A stretch of DNA of 40,234 nt. Origin: Methanobrevibacter sp. (GTDB lineage Archaea; Methanobacteriota; Methanobacteria; Methanobacteriales; Methanobacteriaceae). Shown here in pieces: positions 8,730-16,566 of this stretch. The notes beneath the pieces were generated by a model. It made no database searches and had not been told where the DNA came from. It was given only the letters and a program-made list of their open reading frames with translations. The DNA lies in assembly GCF_015062985.1 (NCBI RefSeq), contig NZ_SUTI01000005.1:1-40234 (forward strand), given 5' to 3'. Position 1 is the stretch's first letter, and each line of letters opens with the position of its first letter. The position numbers and the translations under genes were made by a program.

Positions 8730-10082
8730 ATGAGAATTATTTTAGCAGGAACCGGCAGTGCCGTTGGAAAAACAACAATCGCAACCGGAATAATGAAGGC
8801 ATTAAGTGAAAAGTATAATGTGCAACCGTTTAAAGTGGGGCCAGACTATATCGACCCTTCCTACCATACTTTAGCTACCGGAAACACTTCAAGAAATTTG
8901 GATTCCTTCTTTATGGAAAGGGGACAGGTAAGAGACTCCTTCCTTAAAGGCATGGAAGGCAAAGACATAGCCATAATTGAAGGCGTGAGAGGACTGTATG
9001 AAGGAATCGACTCAATCAATGACATTGGAAGTACTGCATCCGTAGCTAAATCCCTAGACGCTCCTGTTATTTTAATTATAAACTCCAGAAGTCTGGTTAA
9101 AAGTGCTGCAGCGCTCGTATTAGGATTTAAAGCATTGGATCCTGAAATCAATATTGCGGGAGTTATTTTAAATAAAGTCAAAAATAAGGCGCACTACGAA
9201 AAAACCAAAAGGTCAATTGAAGAAATCACAAAAACCGAAGTTATCGGTGGAATAATTCGTGACGACAATATTTCAATTGAACAGAGACACTTAGGACTTG
9301 TTCCTGCACGTGAACGGGAAAATTCACTCAAATTTATTGATTTGTGGTCTGAAGTCATCAAAAATTCGATTGATTTGGACAGACTGGTTGAAATCGCAAA
9401 GAGCGCTCCAAAAATTTCATCCGAAATCATACCTATATGGAACAAGCTCAACAAGCAACCGGTTAAAATTGGAGTTGCCTACGATGAGGTATTCAATTTT
9501 TATTACAAAGAGAATATTGAATCATTGGAAGCTAACAATGCAAAAATCGAATATTTCTCACCTTTAAACGATGAGAATCTGCCTGATGTTGATGGATTAT
9601 ATATCGGTGGAGGATATCCGGAACTGTTTTCAAAGGAGCTCAGCGAAAATAAAGGCATGCTTTCACAAATCAAAAGCTTCCACCTTGAAAACAGACCTAT
9701 TTTTGCCGAATGCGGCGGTCTGATGTATCTTATGAATTCCATTCATGATGATAAAGTGGTTGACATCTATCCTTACAAGTCCGTTTTGACAGATAGGGTC
9801 CAAGCATTAAAGTACACAATAGCTGAAGTGACTGAAGACAATATCATTTCCAAAAAAGGCGAAACATTCCATGGGCATGAATTCCACTATTCAAAAGTAC
9901 TTGTTGATAAAAGCAATCTTAAAAACGATTTGGCCTTTAAAATCCTAAGAGGCAAGGGTTCATATAACAATCAGGACGGATTTATGCAAAAAAATACACT
10001 TGCAAGCTATGTCCACACACATGTAGCGGCGATGCCTGACTTTGGCGGAAATCTGGCAATCTCAAGTTATGAGCTTGGATGA
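8730..10082 (+). CDS. cfbB: Cobyrinate / Ni-sirohydrochlorin a,c-diamide synthase (CbiA/CfbB family)
   Basis: The 450-residue protein has an N-terminal P-loop ATPase domain (GTGSAVGKTTIATG at about 7-20; VGPDYIDPSYH). The C-terminal class I glutamine amidotransferase domain has its nucleophile in AECGGLMYL and a later HGHEFHYS motif. The family amidates the a and c acetate side chains of the macrocycle, acting either on cobyrinate (CbiA) or on Ni-sirohydrochlorin in coenzyme F430 synthesis (CfbB). Methanogens can carry both paralogues, and I cannot separate them by eye, so the symbol is provisional. It probably forms a two-gene operon with the following membrane gene (6-bp gap). No ribosome site is seen, which fits a leaderless transcript. 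Confidence 0.85.
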   Translation: MRIILAGTGSAVGKTTIATGIMKALSEKYNVQPFKVGPDYIDPSYHTLATGNTSRNLDSFFMERGQVRDSFLKGMEGKDIAIIEGVRGLYEGIDSINDIGSTASVAKSLDAPVILIINSRSLVKSAAALVLGFKALDPEINIAGVILNKVKNKAHYEKTKRSIEEITKTEVIGGIIRDDNISIEQRHLGLVPARERENSLKFIDLWSEVIKNSIDLDRLVEIAKSAPKISSEIIPIWNKLNKQPVKIGVAYDEVFNFYYKENIESLEANNAKIEYFSPLNDENLPDVDGLYIGGGYPELFSKELSENKGMLSQIKSFHLENRPIFAECGGLMYLMNSIHDDKVVDIYPYKSVLTDRVQALKYTIAEVTEDNIISKKGETFHGHEFHYSKVLVDKSNLKNDLAFKILRGKGSYNNQDGFMQKNTLASYVHTHVAAMPDFGGNLAISSYELG

Positions 10083-10088
10083 TAATTC

Positions 10089-11150
10089 ATGAATCTTAAA
10101 AAAATTGATTTTTTTAATCCCACCATACTAATCGCTGAGATACTCATATTTTTAGCAATGGGTTATATCGGATCATTCAATTACAGATTTGAAGACCCCC
10201 TCAATTGGGAAGTTATTCTAACAGTGATGTTTGCCTGTTTAGTTTTTCTGATTGGAGTTATTGCGGTAAAATACAAGATTAAAGTTGAGGATATAAAGGA
10301 AATCAGTTTTTTATCTGAAAAGCTAATTGCAATACTTGTCATTATTGCACTGTTACTGCAAAGTCTAAATCTTGTGCTTCTTGGAGGAATACCTCTTTTT
10401 AACAGCACATTGAAATCGAATGCAACAACAAACATCTGGAGAATAGCTTACCCCCTATTTTTAATAACAATCAATCTGCTGCTTGCAAAATACTATGAAC
10501 GAAAGTATCTGATTCTTGTTCTTCTCGGAGCATTGATTTTCGCTTTGAACGGTTACAGAACATCAGTTTTAGGAATTTTGGGAAGCTCATTCATAACACT
10601 CTACTATCTGGACAAAATATCAAAAAAGGTCGGAATTCTTTTTATAGCCATAATTGCAGCGGGAATAATAGCTATTGGCTACATGGCATCACAGTCAATT
10701 GCAAACCAGACATGGACATTAAATCCATTAGAGCTAATCTTTTACCGGGCGGCATTCACCCTGGAGGTGTTTGAAAAAATCATCCCTCTTGCGGGAACCA
10801 CACATGGCCATGTCCTGAGCATGATATTCTCATCGGGCAGCCCACGAACATTTATCGGAGAATACGTTTTAAAATACACAGTTTGTCTGACATCCACATT
10901 GTTCGGCCCGGTAATGCTTGATTTCGGATTTGTCGGACTTGCAATTCAGATGCTGTTTATGGGAATATTTCTAGAATTGATCTATAAATTAAAAAAAGGA
11001 ATTGGAGTGGGAATCTATGCAATAATCTTAACACACACGGTCATTTGGATAGAAACCGGACCAACTGACATAATGATTTGGTTCTTATACCTTATCGGAT
11101 TAATCTTAATAATAATTAATTATGATTATATTAAATTAAACAAAAATTAA
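10089..11150 (+). CDS. Oligosaccharide repeat-unit polymerase-like membrane protein
   Basis: This is a 353-residue integral membrane protein with about 9-10 transmembrane segments. The layout resembles Wzy/oligosaccharide repeat-unit polymerases: an NGYRTSVLGILGSS segment in the first half, a large external loop around residues 210-270 (THGHVLSMIFSSGSPRTFIGEYVLK), then LFGPVMLDFGFVGLAIQM near the end. Family members polymerise lipid-linked sugar repeats at the outer face of the membrane. The 6-bp gap to the amidase gene implies cotranscription without an obvious functional link. The last 15 bp overlap the 3' end of the convergent Mrr-like gene. Assignment is by fold and motif resemblance only. 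Confidence 0.65.
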   Translation: MNLKKIDFFNPTILIAEILIFLAMGYIGSFNYRFEDPLNWEVILTVMFACLVFLIGVIAVKYKIKVEDIKEISFLSEKLIAILVIIALLLQSLNLVLLGGIPLFNSTLKSNATTNIWRIAYPLFLITINLLLAKYYERKYLILVLLGALIFALNGYRTSVLGILGSSFITLYYLDKISKKVGILFIAIIAAGIIAIGYMASQSIANQTWTLNPLELIFYRAAFTLEVFEKIIPLAGTTHGHVLSMIFSSGSPRTFIGEYVLKYTVCLTSTLFGPVMLDFGFVGLAIQMLFMGIFLELIYKLKKGIGVGIYAIILTHTVIWIETGPTDIMIWFLYLIGLILIIINYDYIKLNKN

Positions 11151-12050
11151 TATAATCAAGATAATCAATGATATAAAGAATACGAATGTTCCTTTAACAA
11201 TGAAATCACTATTTCTATCGACATACAGTGACAGACCATAGGATAAAATCAATGCAACGAGCATTTCAATTAATCCGCTTATGCCGGCGTCCATTTTTAA
11301 AATATTGCCTACAATGAATGAAATGACATATGCGGCAATTACAACCATGATAATTAAAAATATAGGATTTTCAGCTAATCTGAAGAATAAAGAGTTATAA
11401 CCCGGAGAAGCTCTTCGGGAATTATAATTGTATAAATTAGTTGATGAACTTGGGGACAATCCACGGTTATTTCTTCTTAAATTAAATCTATCTAAAAAGG
11501 AAAGTTTGCCTCTAGGCCTATCTTCATCGATTTGCCTATATAACGTATTTTTATAAACTAAAGGATTTTGATCTCTTCTTTGCATTATATATTCCATGTC
11601 AGAAGCATCATAGGTATATTCAGGATATTCCTCTTCGATGTATGCAGATGCTCCGCCATCATAAGGTGTGTTGTCTAAAGTAGTCTGGGAAGTTCTGTCC
11701 TGATATTTTTTGGCCAGTTCAAGCAAATCGTCCCTATCGACCAGTTTGATGTTTTTCCTAAGGGCATAATTTTTTGCCTGCTCTGAAAAATAAGAGGAGG
11801 ACACAATTGTAACCTTAGATGCTTTTAAACTGTCTTGAACCTCTTCCATCTCTTTTAATACATCTATCCCAATTTGAAAATCTTTATCATAATTTTTACA
11901 TGCTACAACTACCCCAAAATCCCCAATTGTTGTCGGCAGAATAGCATATATATCAACGACCCTTTGTGAAGTCTTAAAATTTTTATAAACCTTAAAACCT
12001 GAGTCTTCCATCACTTTAGCTATAAAATTAATCAGTTGTGGTTTTTCCAA
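11136..12050 (-). CDS. Membrane-anchored Mrr-like (PD-(D/E)XK) nuclease-fold protein
   Basis: Residues 1-~115 resemble the restriction-endonuclease Mrr catalytic domain. Asp33 lies in VVDIYA, Lys52 in VVACKNYD, and the helix GIDVLKEMEEVQ follows. The usual Gln/Glu two residues before the lysine is replaced by Ala50, so the active site is atypical. A polar linker (~115-220) leads to three transmembrane segments at about 226-252, 257-278 and 282-304. Similar membrane-tethered Mrr-like proteins are widespread in archaea, with unclear roles. No methyltransferase or specificity gene is adjacent, so it is not part of a standard restriction system. It is divergent from surE. Confidence 0.72.
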   Translation of the reverse strand: MEKPQLINFIAKVMEDSGFKVYKNFKTSQRVVDIYAILPTTIGDFGVVVACKNYDKDFQIGIDVLKEMEEVQDSLKASKVTIVSSSYFSEQAKNYALRKNIKLVDRDDLLELAKKYQDRTSQTTLDNTPYDGGASAYIEEEYPEYTYDASDMEYIMQRRDQNPLVYKNTLYRQIDEDRPRGKLSFLDRFNLRRNNRGLSPSSSTNLYNYNSRRASPGYNSLFFRLAENPIFLIIMVVIAAYVISFIVGNILKMDAGISGLIEMLVALILSYGLSLYVDRNSDFIVKGTFVFFISLIILIILIFV

Positions 12051-12163
12051 GATTCCACCCGCATGTCTTTTTAGTTAGATTAATAATATATTTTATAACT
12101 TAAATTATTATTAAAGTTTATTATAAAAAATTATTTTAACAAGAAATTGAATTAAGTAATAAC

Positions 12164-12940
12164 ATGAAAGCATTATTAAGCAATGATGATGGAGTAACTG
12201 CATCAGGCATATTGGCTTCAAAAAAAGCCATCGACTCTCTTTGTGAAACCTGTATTGTGGCTCCGGAAAGACAGCAAAGTGGAATTGGCCATGCATTGAC
12301 TTTATTTGAACCGTTAAGGGTAAACACCCATACTTTAAGAGACGGCAGCATCGGATATGGGGTGAGTGGAACACCGACCGATGCTGTGACAATTGCACTA
12401 TTTGAAATAATGGATGAAAAACCGGATTTGATGATTTCCGGCATAAATACTGGTTTTAATATAGGAAAAGCTGAATTGACAACATCAGGAACATTAGGGG
12501 CTGCAATAGAAGCTGCAAGCTTTGGAATTCCAACAATAGCAATTTCGCAGGAAGTTACCCGGGATGATGTCAAATTTGAAAACGGTGAAATACAAATCGA
12601 CTTTGATTTCGCCGGGAAAATGCTTAATAAAATAGCAAAAATCGTTTTAAAAAAAGGATTGCCTGAAGGAATTGACCTGCTGAATGTTAATATTCCTGCA
12701 AACCCTTCAGATGAGGAAATTGAAGTTGTAAAATTAGGTGAGCGAATGTACTCTCCCGTAGTTCAAAAGCGCCTGGATCCTCGTGGAAAACCATACTACT
12801 GGATTGATGGCGAACTATATGAATTTAATGAACCGGGAAGTGATGGTTACGAATTACGGATAGAACAAAAAACAACAATAACGCCGATTAAAATTGATTT
12901 AACCAGCGATATGAACTCATTAAAAGAATGGTTAAAGTAA
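12164..12940 (+). CDS. surE: 5'/3'-nucleotidase SurE
   Basis: The 258-residue protein matches the SurE metallophosphatase family. The metal-binding NDD is at residues 7-9 (LLSNDDGVTASG). Further family motifs are APERQQSGIGHALT, GTPTDAV and SGINTGFNIG. SurE hydrolyses nucleoside 5'- and 3'-monophosphates, and often short polyphosphate, using a divalent metal; it is cytoplasmic. Length and motif order are normal. It is divergent from the Mrr-like gene and convergent with the tiny gene at 12946-13089, only five bases away. Confidence 0.95.
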   Translation: MKALLSNDDGVTASGILASKKAIDSLCETCIVAPERQQSGIGHALTLFEPLRVNTHTLRDGSIGYGVSGTPTDAVTIALFEIMDEKPDLMISGINTGFNIGKAELTTSGTLGAAIEAASFGIPTIAISQEVTRDDVKFENGEIQIDFDFAGKMLNKIAKIVLKKGLPEGIDLLNVNIPANPSDEEIEVVKLGERMYSPVVQKRLDPRGKPYYWIDGELYEFNEPGSDGYELRIEQKTTITPIKIDLTSDMNSLKEWLK

Positions 12941-12945
12941 AATAC

Positions 12946-13089
12946 TTATAAATTTAAATCTTTAAGTATTTTTTCCCTTTCTTCTCTAAGCTCGTTTAAA
13001 ATCTTTTCATCAGTGCATCCGTCTTTTTTTAATTGAGCTATTGTACGTGTAATAGCTTCTAAATTACTTTCTAATTGATTGATTGCCAT
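12946..13089 (-). CDS. Small helical protein, 47 residues, probably leaderless
   Basis: The protein begins MAINQLESNLEAITRTIAQL and is a short charged helical sequence without a membrane segment or a recognised family. I chose ATG 13089 over an upstream in-frame start at 13209, because that extension would run antisense through the LSm gene and encodes an unlikely aromatic stretch. A TTTATATA element (13120-13113) lies about 26-27 bp before this ATG, which is the spacing expected for a transcript starting at the start codon, and no ribosome site is visible. It is divergent from the LSm gene, so a shared promoter region is likely. Its function is unknown. Confidence 0.7.
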   Translation of the reverse strand: MAINQLESNLEAITRTIAQLKKDGCTDEKILNELREEREKILKDLNL

Positions 13090-13101
13090 AGTATATACTA
13101 T
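13088..13101. promoter_or_regulatory. 14-bp perfect palindrome at the start codon of the small gene
   Basis: ATAGTATATACTAT is a perfect 14-bp dyad overlapping the ATG at 13089. It lies just downstream of the TATA element at 13113-13120. The position suits an operator or a TATA-proximal element, but simple AT-rich palindromes also occur by chance. Confidence 0.35.
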
Positions 13102-13112
13102 AAATGTCAAAC

Positions 13113-13120
13113 TATATAAA
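13113..13120. promoter_or_regulatory. Shared TATA element for two divergent small genes
   Basis: TATATAAA reads as a good archaeal TATA box on both strands. On the minus strand it is TTTATATA, about 26 bp before ATG 13089. On the plus strand its expected start site, near 13140, leaves a ~25-base leader holding AAGGA before the LSm ATG at 13168. Confidence 0.5.
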
Positions 13121-13167
13121 GATGAAACATCAAAATAGAAATAGAATATAATCAAGGATTGAAAAAT

Positions 13168-13371
13168 ATGAGTCAAGACAAAGAAAATGTAAATAAACTT
13201 TTTAGACAATTTAAAAATAAATATGTAACTGTTGATTTAAGAGGAGACTATCAAAGCGAAGGTAAAATAATTGCTATTGACAACTACTTAAATCTCGTCC
13301 TTGAAAATGAAAACGGATTGGAAACCGTAAAAGGCGGAAATATTATTTTTATAAGTTTAAAAGAAGATTAG
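13168..13371 (+). CDS. LSm (Sm-like archaeal) RNA-binding protein
   Basis: The 67-residue protein has the Sm fold signature. Sm1 is in KYVTVDLRGDYQSEGKIIAIDNYLNLVLENE and the short Sm2 strand in GGNIIFISL. Archaeal LSm proteins form seven-membered rings that bind U-rich RNA and take part in RNA metabolism. I prefer ATG 13168, preceded by AAGGA with 9-10 bases spacing, over the TTG at 13159, which would sit directly on that ribosome site. The 3' end overlaps the convergent mmp12 gene by four bases. The Sm2 motif diverges from the usual IRG(S/D) form (GGNIIFI), so it may be an atypical LSm. Confidence 0.85.
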   Translation: MSQDKENVNKLFRQFKNKYVTVDLRGDYQSEGKIIAIDNYLNLVLENENGLETVKGGNIIFISLKED

Positions 13372-14381
13372 ATATTAACTTCAATACCTAATATTTCTTT
13401 TTCACCATTGTAAACGTCCATCGCTATTTGAGCTGCACCAATAGCTCCAGATTCTTTAGAAATAACTTTTAAAGGATATTTGTTTTTGAAATACTTGTTA
13501 ATTTCATCTTCAAAATTAAACGGTTCGGTTGCACTTCCAATGGAACCTGTTAGAACAATCCCTTCGATTTCATTTTCACATACGACATCCAAACCTGCTA
13601 TTTCCATGGCAACTGTCATGATTAAAGTATCAATAGCCAATTTAGCCTTTTCATCGCCGTTTCTATAATTTTCAAGAAGTTGATCCTTCATATTGGCCAC
13701 CTTACCGTCAATTCCGGCAATTTTTATTGCACCTGCATGTGAAAAGCAGTCATTTGCAGATACGTTATTTTCATCGATGTTTCTAATCATCTCCAAATCC
13801 AGGGGTCCGTGAACAATCCCCATGGCTCCCAAACAGGCATCGATTGCACCTTTGATTTTGCCGTCTTCAATCAGGATATCAACACTATTTGATGAAAGGT
13901 CCGCAACTATAAAATTGGACCATCCTGTTTCTTTAACAGCATTGTATGAAATGCTGACCTTTTCAGGACTGGCCTGATGAGAATAAGCTGCTCTGAATAA
14001 TTCATTTAATGATTCTGAATTTTTATGAAGGCCAGGTATCATTATTGAATCGATGTCTAGTGATTCAAGCTCACTGAAGACTGATGTTCCGCCGCCGGTC
14101 ACCTTTCCGGCACCGCTTATTGATAAAATTCCCCTGTCCTTTACTTTGGAAGTTGGCAATATCTTGCTTATCCCATCTCCCATAGCATAAGTTATGGCCA
14201 TCAATTTTACAGAATCCAAATCGACACGTTTCTTTAACTCTTCAGTCGCTGAAACTAATCCTTTTTTACTTTCTTCTCTTCCGATTTTAAAAACATCAAT
14301 AACATTGCCTTCATCAGACATCAAACAAAAAGAGATTCCTGTAGTCCCATGGTCCATCCCAATAAATACCACAATTACCAC
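13368..14381 (-). CDS. Methanogenesis marker protein 12-like ASKHA-fold protein
   Basis: The 337-residue protein opens with a phosphate-1 type loop (FIGMDHGTTGISFC). It has a second phosphate loop in the middle (FIVADLSSNSVDILIEDG) and a late adenosine motif (GIVLTGSIGSA), which together indicate the actin/hexokinase/Hsp70 ATPase superfamily. The sequence fits the family annotated as methanogenesis marker 12, found nearly exclusively in methanogens and of uncharacterised function. This is recognition from memory, not a search. It lies 48 bp downstream of ilvC on the same strand and may be read through from it. Confidence 0.75.
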   Translation of the reverse strand: MVIVVFIGMDHGTTGISFCLMSDEGNVIDVFKIGREESKKGLVSATEELKKRVDLDSVKLMAITYAMGDGISKILPTSKVKDRGILSISGAGKVTGGGTSVFSELESLDIDSIMIPGLHKNSESLNELFRAAYSHQASPEKVSISYNAVKETGWSNFIVADLSSNSVDILIEDGKIKGAIDACLGAMGIVHGPLDLEMIRNIDENNVSANDCFSHAGAIKIAGIDGKVANMKDQLLENYRNGDEKAKLAIDTLIMTVAMEIAGLDVVCENEIEGIVLTGSIGSATEPFNFEDEINKYFKNKYPLKVISKESGAIGAAQIAMDVYNGEKEILGIEVNI

Positions 14382-14429
14382 ACTATGAAAAAATAATTTA
14401 AAAAAAAATAGTAAAGGGATTAAAAAGAC

Positions 14430-15422
14430 TTAATCGTCTTTTTGTAATCCACATGCTTTTCTTAATCTTGCACCAACAATTTCAATATCTTTTTGACCTT
14501 CAGCAGCCCTCATTTCTTTTAAGTTAGCTCCATCGGTTGCGTTTTCTTCAGCCCATTGTTTTTTGAAGGTACCATCTTGGATTTCTTTTAAAACTGCTTT
14601 CATACCGTCTTTAGCTTCTTGAGTAATAATTCTATTTCCTCTGGTTAAACCACCATATTCAGCAGTGTTACTTACATCAGTCCACATTCCGGCAAAACCT
14701 TTTTCATAGATTAAATCTACGATAAGTTTTACTTCGTGGCAGGTTTCGAAGTAAGCAATTTCAGGTTGGTAGCCTGCTTCGACTAAAGTAGTGAATCCTG
14801 CATTGATCAATTCAGTGATTCCACCACATAAAACAGTCTGTTCACCGAACAAATCGGTTTCAGTTTCTTCTTGGAAAGTAGTTTCTAAAACACCTGCTTT
14901 GGTTAAACCGCATGCTTTTGCCATGCCCAATGCAAGTTGAAATGCATCGCCGGTAGCATCCTGTTCAACTGCAACTAAACCAGGAATACCAAATCCTTCT
15001 TCATAAGTTCTTCTTACCATGGATCCAGGACCTTTAGGTGCAAACATTACAATGTTTACGTCTTCACCAGGTTTAATTAATCCAAAGTGGATGTTGTAAC
15101 CGTGAGAGAATGAAATAGTGTTTCCAGCTTCAACATATGGTGCAATTTGTTCATTGTATACTTTTTCTTGGATTTCATCAGGGAGTAAAATGTGAATGAT
15201 GTCAGCTTCTTTTGCTGCATCTTCAATAGATTTTACAGTCATTCCGTCTTCTTTTGCTAAGTTCCAAGAGCTACCATTTTCTCTTAATCCAACAATAACG
15301 TTAGCTCCACTGTCAGCCATATTTCTAGATTGTGCTCTTCCTTGGGAACCATATCCGATTACCGCAATGGTTTTTCCTTCAAGAGCATCTGTAGTTACAT
15401 CTGCATCGTAATACATTTTCAT
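14430..15422 (-). CDS. ilvC: Ketol-acid reductoisomerase
   Basis: The 330-residue class I KARI has a Rossmann domain with GYGSQG at residues 23-28. The C-terminal knotted domain carries the magnesium-binding acidic residues (EETETDLFGEQ and the later YFETCHE). It converts acetolactate or acetohydroxybutyrate to the dihydroxy acid with NAD(P)H in valine, leucine and isoleucine synthesis. It is the fourth gene in the order ilvB-ilvN-carbonic anhydrase-ilvC. The 129-bp gap before it contains a TATA-like element inside an inverted repeat, so it can probably also be transcribed alone. Confidence 0.97.
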   Translation of the reverse strand: MKMYYDADVTTDALEGKTIAVIGYGSQGRAQSRNMADSGANVIVGLRENGSSWNLAKEDGMTVKSIEDAAKEADIIHILLPDEIQEKVYNEQIAPYVEAGNTISFSHGYNIHFGLIKPGEDVNIVMFAPKGPGSMVRRTYEEGFGIPGLVAVEQDATGDAFQLALGMAKACGLTKAGVLETTFQEETETDLFGEQTVLCGGITELINAGFTTLVEAGYQPEIAYFETCHEVKLIVDLIYEKGFAGMWTDVSNTAEYGGLTRGNRIITQEAKDGMKAVLKEIQDGTFKKQWAEENATDGANLKEMRAAEGQKDIEIVGARLRKACGLQKDD

Positions 15423-15463
15423 TTAAAATCATCTCTTTGATTTTTTAATTAATTTATAAAATT

Positions 15464-15504
15464 AATAGATATCAATTAAAATATCAATTTATTATATATC
15501 TATT
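15464..15504. promoter_or_regulatory. ilvC: Inverted repeat around the ilvC promoter
   Basis: AATAGATAT (15464-15472) and ATATCTATT (15496-15504) are a perfect 9-bp inverted repeat. They flank a minus-strand TATA-like ATATATAATA (15499-15490). Two copies of ATATCAATT, at 15470-15478 and 15481-15489, lie between the arms. The geometry suggests a regulator site at the ilvC promoter, but AT-richness weakens the case. Confidence 0.4.
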
Positions 15505-15551
15505 TTAATGTTAATAAAAGTAACTTTTTAAAAAAAATAGAAAATAGATGA

Positions 15552-16079
15552 TTAGTAACCATCTACTAGAACTTTCAATTCACCGGTCACGATATCAATA
15601 ATGAGACCATGTACAGGCACATCTGGGATTAACGGGTGGTTTTTGATTTTTTCAACGACATTTTTGACGTTTTCCTCTTCATCTTCAAATCCACCAATCC
15701 ATTCAGCCAAATCATATTTGGCAATGTCTTCTTCAGCAATGCCGCGAGCAATCATTTTTTCTTTTAAAGCTTCAGCATCGGCACCTGCCATACCACATTC
15801 GGTGTGGCCTACAACCAATACCTCTTCACAGCCCAAATTGTAAAGGGCAGCACCAATGGATCTGATTGCATCTTCTCCTACGATGGAGTTTCCTGCATTT
15901 CTTACAATTTTTGCATCTCCTCTTTCAAGTCCTAAAGCAGGTTCAAAGAAATCAATCAGTCTGCAATCCATACAAGTTAAAATAGCTAACTTTTTTTGTG
16001 CATGGTGAGACATTTCCTCGCCTTCAAAGTTTTCAACAAATTTCTTATTATCTTCTAATACGTTTTCCAATATTGTCAT
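15552..16079 (-). CDS. Beta-class carbonic anhydrase
   Basis: The 175-residue protein matches the beta-carbonic anhydrase (Cab-type) of Methanobacteriales. Zinc ligands are C36, H92 and C95, with the Asp38-Arg40 dyad in LTCMDCRL and GHTECGM. It interconverts CO2 and bicarbonate in the cytoplasm. I start it at ATG 16079, which has a GGGGAG ribosome site about 7 bases upstream; a longer frame to 16121 would overlap ilvN in another frame. It begins one base after the ilvN stop and its ribosome site lies inside the ilvN end, so translation is probably coupled to the ilv genes. Confidence 0.93.
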   Translation of the reverse strand: MTILENVLEDNKKFVENFEGEEMSHHAQKKLAILTCMDCRLIDFFEPALGLERGDAKIVRNAGNSIVGEDAIRSIGAALYNLGCEEVLVVGHTECGMAGADAEALKEKMIARGIAEEDIAKYDLAEWIGGFEDEEENVKNVVEKIKNHPLIPDVPVHGLIIDIVTGELKVLVDGY

Positions 16080-16080
16080 T

Positions 16081-16566
16081 TTATACTCCCCTTGACATTG
16101 CTGTAAGTCCAGTTCGGGCAATTCTTTTAATTCCGAATGGTTCTAATAAAGATATGAATGCATTTATCTTCTCTTTATCTCCAGTAAGCTCAACCATTAA
16201 TGTTTCTTCAGTAACATCCAAAATATGTGCTCTGAAAATATTTGAATACTGCATTATTTCAGCTCTTGCTTCCGCATTAGGAATATTAACCTTAACAAGG
16301 CACAATTCCCTTTTAACAGCTTTTTTAGTAATATCTTTAATCTTGATAACATCAATTAATTTATTTAATTGTTTTGTAACCTGTTCCAAACCTCTTTCAT
16401 CTGCATGAACAGTGATTACCATACGGGACAGGCCTTCAACTTCAGAATTTCCAACAGTTATACTGTCTATGTTGAATCCTCTTCTGTTAAACATTCCTGC
16501 CACTTTCTGTAAAACACCCGGTTTATCTTCAACCAATGTGGAAATAACGTGATATTTCAAAGTCAT
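16081..16566 (-). CDS. ilvN: Acetolactate synthase small (regulatory) subunit
   Basis: The 161-residue protein has an N-terminal ACT domain (HVISTLVEDKPGVLQKVAGMFNRR is its core region) and the C-terminal IlvN/IlvH extension. It stimulates the catalytic subunit and binds valine for feedback inhibition. It abuts ilvB with no gap: the ilvB stop is followed directly by the ilvN ATG. It is followed after one base by the carbonic anhydrase gene. Confidence 0.95.
   Translation of the reverse strand: MTLKYHVISTLVEDKPGVLQKVAGMFNRRGFNIDSITVGNSEVEGLSRMVITVHADERGLEQVTKQLNKLIDVIKIKDITKKAVKRELCLVKVNIPNAEARAEIMQYSNIFRAHILDVTEETLMVELTGDKEKINAFISLLEPFGIKRIARTGLTAMSRGV

Noticed and set aside
11136..12050. 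Complete restriction-modification system
   Set aside because: No methyltransferase or specificity gene is adjacent and the nuclease-like domain has an altered motif and a membrane anchor.
13090..13209. N-terminal extension of the 47-residue protein to 13209
   Set aside because: It would run antisense through the LSm start region, encodes an improbable aromatic stretch, and the TATA spacing fits ATG 13089.
16080..16121. Longer start for the carbonic anhydrase
   Set aside because: It lies within ilvN in a different frame; ATG 16079 has its own GGGGAG site and matches the family N-terminus.
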